NCBI GenBank assembly: GCA_028820325.1
Contig: JAPPJO010000140.1
Coordinates: forward strand, 1-33,025
Length of the DNA: 33,025 nucleotides
Reading direction: 5' to 3'
Source of the DNA: Gammaproteobacteria bacterium
Lineage (GTDB): Bacteria > Gemmatimonadota > Gemmatimonadetes > Longimicrobiales > Gaopeijiaceae
In this document: piece after piece, positions 7,174-14,969 of the stretch
How positions within the stretch are numbered: position 1 is the stretch's first letter
Layout: each line of letters opens with the position of its first letter
Program-made: the position numbers and the translations under genes
The notes under the pieces: generated by a model
Told to the model about the DNA's origin: nothing
The model's input: the letters and a program-made list of their open reading frames with translations, nothing else
Database searches by the model: none

Positions 7174-7896
7174 ATGCCGGAAGACAGTTCCAAAGAAGCG
7201 CAGACGCCACGCGGGACCGGCGACGAAAGCGAGCTGCCCGTCTCCCCCCGCCACGCAGGGGGTGGAGCTCGCGTGACCCATCGCATCCCCGTCGGCCGTC
7301 TTGCGCTCGAGTTCGTGGTTATCGTGGTTGGCGTTCTCGTTGCCCTCGGTTTCGATCAATGGATGACGAACATCGACCACCGCCGACTCGTCAACGAGAC
7401 GCTTTACGCCTTGGCCGCGGAAATCGCCGAGAACACCGTAACGCTCGAGCGTCGCATGGCCTATCACGACCGGATCCTGCCGGGGCTTGTCGAGAATCAG
7501 CGGGCTGCCGAAGGGGGCGAGAGCCAGAGAATCTCGATCAGCGGAGCACTGCCGGAGGGGCTCGGCCTCACGCCGCTGAGGAGTACGGCGTGGGAGTTGG
7601 CCAGCGTGACCGAAGCCGTGCGGCACTTCGATTTGCCGATTCTCTCCACGCTCTCCCTCACGTACGCCCTTCAGGAATCGCTCCACGAGTACGATGGGAT
7701 TGTTTCCGCCGGGATCATCCAACCTCAGTTCTTCGCGGACACCGACCAGCCCGGCCCGGTCATCTACCTCGGCGTCATGTTAAGCGACGTTCGGGCAAGA
7801 GAAGACGAGCTTGGGCGATTTTACGCCGAGACGCTGCGGCACGTGCGCCAGCGACTGGGAGACCCCGAGGCCGGGGCGGTGATGGAGGTCCGTTGA
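7174..7896 (+). CDS. DUF6090-like single-pass membrane protein
   Basis: I chose ATG 7174 (240 residues); an in-frame start at 7102 would overlap the preceding gene. A charged N-terminal arm of about 40 residues precedes a transmembrane helix at about 43-62 (RLALEFVVIVVGVLVALGFDQW). This R-x-A-L-E-F ... G-V-L-V-A-L signature is typical of DUF6090-type proteins, followed by a helical, mostly acidic soluble region (residues 70-240) probably facing the periplasm. Function is unknown. It is convergent with the membrane gene ending at 7977. Confidence 0.65.
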   Translation: MPEDSSKEAQTPRGTGDESELPVSPRHAGGGARVTHRIPVGRLALEFVVIVVGVLVALGFDQWMTNIDHRRLVNETLYALAAEIAENTVTLERRMAYHDRILPGLVENQRAAEGGESQRISISGALPEGLGLTPLRSTAWELASVTEAVRHFDLPILSTLSLTYALQESLHEYDGIVSAGIIQPQFFADTDQPGPVIYLGVMLSDVRAREDELGRFYAETLRHVRQRLGDPEAGAVMEVR

Positions 7897-7976
7897 ACCG
7901 TTGCCGCCGGACCTGAACTCGTAGGCGTGCAGGGCGAATCCCGCGGAAGATGGAGAACGTGACGGACGTCATGGGA

Positions 7977-8528
7977 TCACGAGTCCTTCGCGCGTGTTCG
8001 GTTCGCCTTCAGCAGGTCTTCGATGAGCGCCATCGCCTTGTGGATGGTGGCGGATCCGCCGGCGATCAGTCCGGCCGTCACGATGACGTCCGTGAACTGG
8101 AACAGATCCCGCTGGAAGGGCACCGTTCCGGCGCCGAACTCGAAGATCGAGCCAAGGAGCCGCACGCCGGAGAGCGACACCATGACTCCGAGTACCAAAC
8201 CGAAGAGAAGTGCCCGCCGCTGCGTCCCCACCCTGTACTGCTGGAGCTTCGCCTCGGCTGCGGTCCTGCCGTCCTCTCCGGCTGACCGCGCCTCCTCCTC
8301 GAGGCGAATCTTCCCGCCCTGCCGCCATGCCTTGAGGAGAACCTCCAGCGAGCGTTCGACGAGCAGTGCAACGACGTACAGGACTCCCAGCTGGCTGAGT
8401 GCATCGCGGAACGGATTCACTCCCTCGGCCACACCGACCGCCGTCCAGGCATCACCCAGTGCAAAGACGGCGACCGCCACCGCCACGCCGAGCACCCCCA
8501 GGAAGATTCGTCCGACGTACTTGTTCAT
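7977..8528 (-). CDS. Multi-pass membrane protein, paralogue of 12224-12658
   Basis: The 183-residue protein has four hydrophobic segments: about 5-25, 43-63 (LGVLYVVALLVERSLEVLL), 104-126 (ALLFGLVLGVMVSLSGVRLL) and 145-163. A cytoplasmic loop between the second and third carries a basic-acidic stretch (KAWRQGGKIRLEEEARSAG) and GTQRRA. The protein at 12224-12658 repeats the middle half almost residue for residue (LYVVAL.VERSLEVL.KAWRQGGK; GTQRRALL.GL.LG.MVSLSGVRLLG). The two copies bracket the nuclease cluster. Function is unknown. Confidence 0.7.
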   Translation of the reverse strand: MNKYVGRIFLGVLGVAVAVAVFALGDAWTAVGVAEGVNPFRDALSQLGVLYVVALLVERSLEVLLKAWRQGGKIRLEEEARSAGEDGRTAAEAKLQQYRVGTQRRALLFGLVLGVMVSLSGVRLLGSIFEFGAGTVPFQRDLFQFTDVIVTAGLIAGGSATIHKAMALIEDLLKANRTRAKDS

Positions 8529-8836
8529 GCTCTACTTCCCCTGTATCGGCTGTATCCGCGGCCTCTCCGACAGCCGCGACGGATCGCAAGAACGCGACAA
8601 CCTCTTCTCGTCCGTGGCGCTGGCAACCCCCTGTTTTGGGGGAGTGCGGCATGCCCCAACTTTTCATTCCCGTGACAAGCGCGGGCTGGTGAAATCCGAG
8701 ACGCGCGTGGTACTCTCGCAGCAGCCGACGTGGAAGGGTCGTAAACGCACTCCCAGGGCGAGTCGGCCCATCAATCGCAGGGAAGGACTCGCGAGGAATC
8801 GATGAGTGACACCGAGCCGACGCAGGGAGATGGTGC
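8529..8836. other. Divergent intergenic region with hairpin
   Basis: About 308 bp between the divergent membrane protein (start 8528) and nuclease gene (start 8837). I see no gene. A perfect CCCCC-tgtttt-GGGGG hairpin lies at 8627-8642. Confidence 0.4.
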
Positions 8837-10444
8837 ATGACGGAGGGCCCCTCGGGGATCCCTGGATTCTTCGCCGGAGTGGAGGCGCGAATGGATGAGG
8901 CGCGGCACGCCGAGCGGCGCCGGCTTCAGCAGCTCCTCGTCGAGCTGAATCCCGTATTGGAGGCGGCCCGGAAGCTGGAGCGAGAGCTTGACCGGCATCT
9001 CGCGCATCGCTTCAACGTCTTCGACTACATGGGCGACGGTCGACCGAGCGAGCTTCTGCTCTCCAGAATCATCGTGGACCTGCTCAATCCAGCGGCCCGG
9101 CACGGACAGGGCACATCCCTGCTCGAGATCCTGATTGACGCGTTGCCTGCCGATAGCGGCACACCCAAGCCGAGGCCGGACTTCTCGAGGCCGGTTCGTG
9201 TGCAGTTGGAGCGCGAGATCCCCGCGGAGCGGCGGATCGACATCACTGTGGACATCGAGACCGGCGCCGGGCCGTGGTGCTTGGCCATCGAGAACAAGCC
9301 GTACGCGGACGATCAGCGTCACCAGGTGTGGGACTACCTGCAGTACCTCAAGAGGGAGTACGAGGAGCGTTTTCTGCTCATATACCTGTCGCCCCGGGGA
9401 GAAGGACCGACCGCTTATAGCTTGCCGACGAAGGAACTCCCTAGTTGGCGGGGACGGTTCGTCGTCATGCCCTATTGGGGAGACCTTGGGAGCGCGGCTC
9501 GCGACGGCGAGTACGCCGAGGCGGACGCAAACGGCCTCGAAGATAAGGGAGGGATCGCCTCGACCGAAGCGGCAGCCGGCGACGAGCCGGACGACGCGCC
9601 CAACGATGAGCAAACTCCGGCGGACGATGCGTTCGCCGATTTCCGGACTCGGTCCTCTCTCGCCGATTGGTTCGCCGCCTGCCGTACGCAGTGCCACGCC
9701 GACCGGCTCCGGTGGTTTCTACGGGATGCCGAAGCTTTTTGCCGACAACAGTTTGGAGGACATTCGATGGCGACGGACAGCGACACCCGCGCGATACAGG
9801 ATTATCTCTTCGCCAACCCGAATCAGATGGCAACCGCGCAGACCGTCTGGGATGTCTGGCCGAAGGTCAAGGCGGAGCTGTGCGGAGGGTTTCTGGAGCA
9901 CCTACGCGCGGAGGTTCACCGAAGGGTACAAGCGCACCCAGATATCGCTTCGGATCTACGTGTAGAATGCAGGTACGCCGGAGAAGCAAAATGGTCGAAT
10001 TTCCTCTGGCTGTACCGCGTGGGGTGGCCTCCGTGGGAAAGGAATAAGAAGGACCATCCTCCGCTCGAGGGATGCACGGGCGTTGTCCTGCAATCGGTTG
10101 GGCCGGGACCGAACCAATGGAGGTGGGGTGTGCTGCATCCGCTAGACAAGAACAACATGACGGCCAGGGACAGAGATCGACGTGACGCACTGGAGGAAGA
10201 GCTTCGGCGTGACCTCGAGCCCGGCGGAAGCCTGCTTTGGTGGCCTTATGTCCTCCAAGCTAGCGATGAAATGACCAACTGGGATTCCCTCCTTCCGGAC
10301 TTGTACCGAGAACGGCAGGATGGCGGTGGGCCCAACACGGATTACTACGTCGCTGGCATAATGGACCTGGCGGTCAACGCGATCCCCAGAATCGAGGAAG
10401 TCGAAAGCAAATGGAAGCAGGCGGAGGCTGACGAACGGGGGTAG
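8837..10444 (+). CDS. PD-(D/E)XK nuclease superfamily protein (PDDEXK_4 type)
   Basis: The 535-residue protein carries the core of a restriction-type nuclease: an acidic residue in QLEREIPAERRIDITVDI (D135), then 15 residues later CLAIENKPYADDQRHQ, giving E152-N-K154 and a following Q160. This D...E-x-K plus Gln arrangement, preceded by NVFDYMGDGRPSELLLSRIIVDLLNP, matches the PF14281-like family often annotated as PD-(D/E)XK nuclease of unknown function. The acidic segment at about 230-270 looks like a linker. The C-terminal half (370-520) has WSNFLWLYRVGWPPWERNKK and WWPYVLQ, typical of a target-recognition or accessory domain. No methyltransferase is nearby, so it is not a simple restriction-modification pair; a defence role is inferred. 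Confidence 0.75.
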   Translation: MTEGPSGIPGFFAGVEARMDEARHAERRRLQQLLVELNPVLEAARKLERELDRHLAHRFNVFDYMGDGRPSELLLSRIIVDLLNPAARHGQGTSLLEILIDALPADSGTPKPRPDFSRPVRVQLEREIPAERRIDITVDIETGAGPWCLAIENKPYADDQRHQVWDYLQYLKREYEERFLLIYLSPRGEGPTAYSLPTKELPSWRGRFVVMPYWGDLGSAARDGEYAEADANGLEDKGGIASTEAAAGDEPDDAPNDEQTPADDAFADFRTRSSLADWFAACRTQCHADRLRWFLRDAEAFCRQQFGGHSMATDSDTRAIQDYLFANPNQMATAQTVWDVWPKVKAELCGGFLEHLRAEVHRRVQAHPDIASDLRVECRYAGEAKWSNFLWLYRVGWPPWERNKKDHPPLEGCTGVVLQSVGPGPNQWRWGVLHPLDKNNMTARDRDRRDALEEELRRDLEPGGSLLWWPYVLQASDEMTNWDSLLPDLYRERQDGGGPNTDYYVAGIMDLAVNAIPRIEEVESKWKQAEADERG

Positions 10445-10492
10445 GTACGGAGACGTGTCGAATCTCGTCGATCCCCCTGGCCGACGCCTGAT

Positions 10493-11242
10493 TCACGCGA
10501 TTTCGTTGAGGCTTCCTGTCCGCGGTAGGGCGATCCAGCCCTCTTCCTGAGCTAACTCGTGATCTTCGGTGGGGATTGGCTCACAGCGGCCGAGGGCGGC
10601 CGCTCGAGCGACCAGGGCCGCCACGAGCGCATCGAGCACGTCGTCCGAGGCCGTGCACCGGTCCCAGCCCTGCTCGGAGAGAGTGAGCCAGTCCGAGGTT
10701 CGCTCGGCAAGATCTTTTGCGAGCCGGGCTCGAACCGCCGCCCCCTTGCCGCGCTTGTAGCCGCGTGAGGGGAACCCCCAGACGTGGAGGGCCGCGGCGG
10801 GATAGACCTCCACGAAGCGGCCGCCGCCGCTCCGGTCGATGGCTTCACCGGCGGCGGCCCTCTCCGCGAGCAGGTGGACCACTCGCATGGCGGGCACCGC
10901 AATCAGATCCGACGAGACGCTGAGCGGCCATCGACCCAGCGTCTCCCTCACGAACTCATCGGTTCGTCGAAACCGAAGCTGTGGAACGTCGCCGGAAGGC
11001 CAGACCGTCTCTGCCGAGTAGGCGGCGATGGCCCGGGAGAAGGGCGCAGGCCAGCCGAAGGGGGCGTCGATACCGATCTTGTCCGCGCGTCCGAACAGCT
11101 CATGCAAGTCGGTGTCCGTCGCGCCCAGCGAGAGCGTCTCGACGCGCGCCGACCCGCGATCCCAACGAATCAGACAGGTAGCCGTTCGCTTCGGCTGCGA
11201 CGCGAGGTCGACCCCGAGCGTGAGGGATTCGGGCTCAGTCAT
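10493..11242 (-). CDS. DUF429 family protein (RNase H-like fold)
   Basis: The 249-residue protein begins LTLGVDLASQPKRTATCLI, the usual DUF429 opening in which an Asp after a hydrophobic strand starts an RNase H-like fold. It continues with IGIDAPFGWP, RFRRTDEFVRE, RFVEVYPAAALHVWG and the C-terminal SDDVLDALVAALVARAA. These acidic residues (GVD, GID, EVYP, DD.LDA) are the family's conserved sites. DUF429 proteins have no established activity, although a nuclease-like role is often proposed. The start overlaps the end of the NucS-like gene by 8 bp, so this is the last gene of a three-gene coupled operon. Confidence 0.8.
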   Translation of the reverse strand: MTEPESLTLGVDLASQPKRTATCLIRWDRGSARVETLSLGATDTDLHELFGRADKIGIDAPFGWPAPFSRAIAAYSAETVWPSGDVPQLRFRRTDEFVRETLGRWPLSVSSDLIAVPAMRVVHLLAERAAAGEAIDRSGGGRFVEVYPAAALHVWGFPSRGYKRGKGAAVRARLAKDLAERTSDWLTLSEQGWDRCTASDDVLDALVAALVARAAALGRCEPIPTEDHELAQEEGWIALPRTGSLNEIA

Positions 11243-12227
11243 CTTCCGGCGGCGGAAAATGCTCCTTCAGGAAGCGTTCGATCTGGTCGAGTCGTTTGTC
11301 GAGTTCCTCGCCTCCCACATAGCCGCCTTCATCGTACCGACCGAGCGCGGCGGTGGCCTTGTCTTCGTCGATGTGAGGGAACCACTCGGCGAAGCGCTTT
11401 GGCCCCACCCAGATACGCAGTCCTGCGCCGCTCGCGCCGGCCTGCGGGCTCGCGTACATCAGAAACCGAGTGCGGTTGGCCGGTGGGGCGATCCTCACGG
11501 ATCTCCGCTGCGCCTGCACGGGGAGCCCGGCCCGCTCGGACATCTCGACGAAGCGATCGAACTGCTCGTCCACGCCCGCCTCAACGGCCAACTGGCGAAT
11601 CGCCTCGACCGTGTAGCGGCGCTTCCTGGAAGCTGGCTGGACCGGCTCCTCCACCACCTCCCGAATCAGCAACTGCGGTCCGTCGTCGAGCCGAAAAACC
11701 TCGAAGCTGACGACCTCGATCGCGATGCCGAAGCGTCCGAGAAACTCGCCGACGCGCTCCAATCCGGGATGGATTCCCGCGCCTACGAGAAGCAAGGCGA
11801 TCTCTCGCTCTTCCCCTTCGTCAGCCAGAAGCTCGCGCACTCGTGGAGCCAACACCTTCGCGTCCCCGAACCTGCCGAGGCCACCCTCGAGCTTCCCGAA
11901 GAGTTCATCCGCACCAAGACGGGCGAGTGACGCGGCGTAGTAGATCGCCTGTCCCAGTGCGCGCGAGCCGAGCATCCCCGGCTTGACCTCGATCACCACC
12001 CAGCGATCCTGCGAGTCGATGGCCAGCAGATCGAGCCGCCCATCATCGATCGACACCTGGCGGCCGACCAGCGTCAATCCCTCGCCGATCAGCGTCACGT
12101 CGTTCACGATCCAGTCTTCGAGTTGTTTCTCGAGTTGGATGTGGGACCGCCCGACCTTCTTCGGCTGCGGCTGCGGTGAGCTGTCCTCGTTACTCGCGTC
12201 CATCGTCCAGACTGCCAGTCTCGTCAT
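11235..12227 (-). CDS. NucS/RecB-like PD-(D/E)XK endonuclease
   Basis: The 330-residue protein contains a compact nuclease core: GRLDLLAIDSQDRWVVIEVK, giving D66, E80-V-K82, followed by GQAIYYAASL with Q93. This fits the NucS/RecB-like branch of PD-(D/E)XK enzymes, preceded by the usual helix (QLEKQLEDWIVNDVTLIGEGLTLVGRQ). The C-terminal half (residues 215-330) includes RFLMYASPQAGASGAGLRIWVG and ends with a charged coiled region (ELDKRLDQIERFLKEHFPP). The ATG at 12227 overlaps the stop of the upstream membrane gene (ATGA), which supports this start over ATG 12203. It is the middle gene of membrane protein, nuclease and DUF429, suggesting one functional unit. Confidence 0.8.
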   Translation of the reverse strand: MTRLAVWTMDASNEDSSPQPQPKKVGRSHIQLEKQLEDWIVNDVTLIGEGLTLVGRQVSIDDGRLDLLAIDSQDRWVVIEVKPGMLGSRALGQAIYYAASLARLGADELFGKLEGGLGRFGDAKVLAPRVRELLADEGEEREIALLLVGAGIHPGLERVGEFLGRFGIAIEVVSFEVFRLDDGPQLLIREVVEEPVQPASRKRRYTVEAIRQLAVEAGVDEQFDRFVEMSERAGLPVQAQRRSVRIAPPANRTRFLMYASPQAGASGAGLRIWVGPKRFAEWFPHIDEDKATAALGRYDEGGYVGGEELDKRLDQIERFLKEHFPPPEDD

Positions 12228-12658
12228 CGTTCAGTACCCTCAAAGTTATGCCTCTCCGAGGCTTCGATAGCGATCCAACGGCCAAGGAGTCGGACACCTG
12301 ACAGGGATACCATGAGTCCCAGCGTCAGGCCGACCAGGAGCGCCCGCCTCTGGGTCCCCGCCCGGTATTCCAGCAACTCGCGCGCGGCCGCGGCCCTGCC
12401 ACTCCCTTCCGCCGCTCGCATCTTGTCCTTGAGGCCGGTCTTCCCGCCCTGGCGCCACGCCTTGATGAGGACCTCGAGCGAGCGTTCGACGAACAGGGCG
12501 ACCACGTAGAGAATGCCCAACTGGACGAGCGCGGTCAGGAACAGTCCTTCTCCTGCCCCTACGTCGATCGGTGTCAGGGAATCGCCCTCGACCACGACGA
12601 CGACCGCTAGCCCCGCGACCAGCAGGGCCACCCAGATCCGTCCGCTGTCGCGTTCCAT
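12224..12658 (-). CDS. Multi-pass membrane protein, paralogue of 7977-8528
   Basis: The 144-residue protein has three hydrophobic segments (about 8-25, 44-62 and 106-126) and shares the central motif block with the protein at 7977-8528: LGILYVVALFVERSLEVLIKAWRQGGK, then GTQRRALLVGLTLGLMVSLSGVRLLGRW. It lacks the fourth segment and ends in a short polar tail at the ATGA junction with the nuclease gene. It is the first gene of the reverse operon. A membrane sensor or anchor for the downstream nuclease is one possible role, but only inferred. Confidence 0.7.
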   Translation of the reverse strand: MERDSGRIWVALLVAGLAVVVVVEGDSLTPIDVGAGEGLFLTALVQLGILYVVALFVERSLEVLIKAWRQGGKTGLKDKMRAAEGSGRAAAARELLEYRAGTQRRALLVGLTLGLMVSLSGVRLLGRWIAIEASERHNFEGTER

Positions 12659-13169
12659 GCGCGTGCCCCCTGAGGCTCCGGCGGTGTCTCGGACCGCCGC
12701 GCCGGATCATAAGGTCCCCCTCTGCAGCCCACCAACCTGAGCACGGAGGCGGCGCCGGTCGGGCGCGTCGTTGTGCCATCGTCGCGGTTCCGGCCCGGCG
12801 CAAGCAGGAGGTGGATCACATCTTCATCCTGCAGCACACGGTGACGGGCCCATTCCTGATGGATGGACCCAGCAGACACAGCTACATCGACCTGTATTGG
12901 GTTCCCTGGAGGAGGCCATCGACGGGGCGCTGCTGGAGCGACCAAATGTGAATCACAACAGACCTGCCGGACGAGGAGAGGCAGACGATGCGAAGGAGTT
13001 CTTCGCCCTGCCGCTAAGCTACTTTCCCCCACCGAGTCACGCTCCAAACTGAGACGCGAACTGCCATAGCGATCTTGCGTTTCCGCCGTTAGGATATCAG
13101 TCGGTCGGAAGCGCGCGGCCGTTCCACCGGATCAACATCCCCCAGCAACCACCAACGCTCGCGGGCAAC
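12659..13169. other. 511-bp region at the left edge of the AT-rich island
   Basis: No intact gene is visible. The first part (to about 13050) is GC-rich and holds a possible frameshifted small gene (listed separately). The last 100 bp become AT-richer and lead into the zinc-ribbon gene, so the left boundary of the transferred island probably lies near 13050-13100. Confidence 0.45.
12811..13052 (+). pseudogene. Possible frameshifted small gene (DUF7336-like)
   Basis: GTG 12811, directly after AGGAG, opens DHIFILQHTVTGPFL and then YIDLYW. A one-base shift near the gggttccc run (about 12900) moves into a frame reading GSLEEAIDGALLERP that continues to TGA 13050-13052. Joined, the pieces resemble small proteins of the pattern 'V-[FY]-x-L-Q-H ... 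GVYSS-x-E-x-A', a DUF7336-like layout. The match is by eye and weak. Confidence 0.25.
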
Positions 13170-14165
13170 ATGATTAACCGACGAACCCTGCAATGTCGTG
13201 GCTGCAATGCCAAGATCATCACGCGTACGCAGGTTGGCTATCGAGACAAGCAACCTTATACGTTCCCTTGTCCACGTTGCGAAGTTAGGTTGTCTTATGT
13301 GATGATCGTCGATCATGAGAACATACGACTACTATACGAGCCTCCGACGAACGCGGATTGGGTGGACGATGAGTCAGACGCGATCGCGACTCTGACCTTT
13401 AACCAGGATCATCCCGTGCCTGTAGCTGAAGATGTTTTCAGTCCGTTCTTTGCGACAATCCAGAATCGCGAAGATCTTGACGATTATCAACGTTCGGAAC
13501 AGGGTCGCCAGCAGTTCAAGCGTGTCCATTTCCCTTACATTGAACGGTGTGCTGTACATTTCGAGCGTGGCAATTGGGATCTGTTTGATCGAGAATCTCC
13601 GCCGGTCGAGCAGGAGAATGCGTCGGCTCAAAGCCGTGTGATCTCCTTGTACCAGGCGATACAACGTGGATTTTCCCAATTCACGCTGACGGCGCCGGCT
13701 GTACGTGAACGGATTGAGCAGCGAATCGTTTTCGCTACGACGCGACGCCCCGATCTCGTTGACGAGTTGGCGGAGCTGTATGTGCAAAGCGGGCGTATGT
13801 TAAAGCTCTGGAAGGAGCTCTCCGAGATCCGACGATCATTCCTTGACTGTTATGACGACGGGCTACACCTGCTCGTACGCGTACGATATTGGAAGAACGA
13901 ACTTCGCGACGTAAATGATGTCACGCTGTCCGTGAAGCAGTTTGATCGTTTTCGGCAACTCTACATTGATTCATTCGAAACTCTTTGTCGCCTGCTGATC
14001 ATCGCGTGTGCGATCGAAGCTATCATTCACGATGATCAGATAACTATTCGAGCTTCGAAACGCCGATTGTCGATCGATGATTTTGAGAAGATGCAAAATA
14101 GGGGGCTTATATACGTGTCTAGACGGCGGCGTAATCCCTTGTTGGGAAGGGTGATAGGGACATGA
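13170..14165 (+). CDS. Zinc-ribbon protein of unknown function, transferred
   Basis: The 331-residue protein starts with a four-cysteine zinc ribbon: C-x2-C at about residues 9-12 (QCRGCN) and CPRC at about 34-37. A long mostly helical region follows (about 150-300), containing YQAIQRGFSQFTLTAPAVRERIEQRI and FDRFRQLYIDSFETLCRLLIIAC, which looks like a helical-bundle effector or binding domain. I recognise no family. Codon use is clearly more AT-rich than in the flanking genes (many aat, gat, ttt, cgt), so horizontal transfer is likely. It is coupled to the following small zinc-ribbon ORF by an ATGA overlap at 14162-14165. There is no strong Shine-Dalgarno sequence. Confidence 0.7.
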   Translation: MINRRTLQCRGCNAKIITRTQVGYRDKQPYTFPCPRCEVRLSYVMIVDHENIRLLYEPPTNADWVDDESDAIATLTFNQDHPVPVAEDVFSPFFATIQNREDLDDYQRSEQGRQQFKRVHFPYIERCAVHFERGNWDLFDRESPPVEQENASAQSRVISLYQAIQRGFSQFTLTAPAVRERIEQRIVFATTRRPDLVDELAELYVQSGRMLKLWKELSEIRRSFLDCYDDGLHLLVRVRYWKNELRDVNDVTLSVKQFDRFRQLYIDSFETLCRLLIIACAIEAIIHDDQITIRASKRRLSIDDFEKMQNRGLIYVSRRRRNPLLGRVIGT

Positions 14166-14371
14166 GATTCGAGAATTGTCCCAAGCACGGAGATGAGTTT
14201 CTTACCGTGGAAGTCAGGACGTATTGTGATGAATGTTCATCGGAGGTTGCAAGGAGTCTATTAGCTGTGTCTCCACTGCGTCCCTTTGCTTTGCCGACTT
14301 CACTACGCGAGCATGAATGTGGGTCGCGCCATAAGTCATATGAGCTTCAGGCCAATCTGGATGATTCGTAA
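14162..14371 (+). CDS. Short zinc-ribbon ORF, probably truncated
   Basis: This 69-codon ORF begins in an ATGA overlap with the larger zinc-ribbon gene. Its first 30 residues form a second zinc ribbon (CPKHG ... YCDEC). From 14214 onwards it overlaps, on the opposite strand, the C-terminus of the second GIY-YIG gene, and its remaining residues look less protein-like. The GIY-YIG/IS1595 segment may have inserted into or replaced the rest of this gene. Confidence 0.45.
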   Translation: MRFENCPKHGDEFLTVEVRTYCDECSSEVARSLLAVSPLRPFALPTSLREHECGSRHKSYELQANLDDS

Positions 14372-14543
14372 GACGATCTCGAAAAGATTTGGTCTTTCCA
14401 ACTCGAACAGCGAACCACGGAGGATACATGGGATAGCAATGTTTCGCGAAGATGTAGATACCGCCGAGGTCGGCCCACTCTGTGTTAAAGTGGTTGCCGA
14501 CAACAAACTCAAGACCATCCCAAAAATAGTTTTGGTGGATCAT
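14214..14543 (-). CDS. GIY-YIG-like protein with degenerate active site
   Basis: The 109-residue protein aligns over its length with the GIY-YIG protein encoded just upstream: GGIYIFAK (GIY strand), SFRDRL, GATHIHARVV, and VETQLIDSLQPPMN. In a GIY-YIG nuclease the second motif (YIG) carries a required tyrosine. Here the position reads A-V-R-V-G, with Arg replacing Tyr, while the first Tyr, the DRL arginine, the Glu and the final Asn remain. It is therefore probably catalytically impaired and could act as a partner or decoy of its neighbour. Its start overlaps the stop of that gene (ATGA). Confidence 0.7.
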   Translation of the reverse strand: MIHQNYFWDGLEFVVGNHFNTEWADLGGIYIFAKHCYPMYPPWFAVRVGKTKSFRDRLTNHPDWPEAHMTYGATHIHARVVKSAKQRDAVETQLIDSLQPPMNIHHNTS

Positions 14544-14851
14544 TTGTGTTGATCATTGAGCGGAGGTTGATACGCTTCGATCAACTCTTGTTCGACTTTT
14601 TCTCGTGTCTTTTCATTGGTCACGGTTTTTGCGTGAATATGTGTTGCACCCAATAGAACAGCGTCTGACCATTTGGGGTGACCGGGGAGTCTGTCTTTGA
14701 ACGATGATGTTTGCCCAATGTAGAGGGCTTCCCATGTCTTCCCGTCAGTTTTACCGGTGAAGATGTACAAGCCACCGATATCGCGCCAAGACGTACCGGA
14801 GTCGTATACACCAAACTCATACGTCAACCATCGCACCTTTGAAGTTGCCAT
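14540..14851 (-). CDS. Small GIY-YIG nuclease domain protein
   Basis: The 103-residue single-domain protein shows the complete GIY-YIG set: IGGLYIFTG (first Tyr), ALYIGQTSSFKDRL (second Tyr, Gly and the Arg), GATHIHAKTV, then EQELIEAYQPPLN with the metal-binding Glu and terminal Asn. Enzymes with this minimal fold cut DNA through one divalent metal. The start ATG has AAGGAG upstream. The upstream leader carries a repeated motif also found before the IS1595 transposase and the gene at 16198. It is translationally coupled to its degenerate copy at 14214-14543. AT-rich codon use indicates foreign origin. Confidence 0.8.
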   Translation of the reverse strand: MATSKVRWLTYEFGVYDSGTSWRDIGGLYIFTGKTDGKTWEALYIGQTSSFKDRLPGHPKWSDAVLLGATHIHAKTVTNEKTREKVEQELIEAYQPPLNDQHK

Positions 14852-14874
14852 TGTTAAGTCTCCTTTTCGGAAAT

Positions 14875-14904
14875 CTTGTATTTCGTTAGTATTCCCGTAG
14901 TTTG
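14875..14904 (-). repeat. Leader motif copy 1 (upstream of GIY-YIG operon)
   Basis: On the reverse strand it reads CAAACTACGGGA, then ATACTAACGAAATACAAG. It shares the first 12 bases and the AACGAA core with copy 2 (14940-14969, opposite orientation) and CTAACGAAAnnCAAG with copy 3 (16159-16184). The 11-bp cccgtagtttg/caaactacggg arms at 14894-14904 and 14940-14950 form an inverted repeat between divergent genes. Confidence 0.6.
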
Positions 14905-14939
14905 GTTGTTGTAGCGGGAGACGGTCCCTAGAACACTAT

Positions 14940-14969
14940 CAAACTACGGGAGGACGAACGAAGGTACGA
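14940..14969 (+). repeat. Leader motif copy 2 (upstream of IS1595 transposase)
   Basis: CAAACTACGGGA followed by GGACGAACGAAGGTACGA, running into the transposase ATG at 14969. See copy 1; 20 of the first 23 aligned bases agree. Confidence 0.6.
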
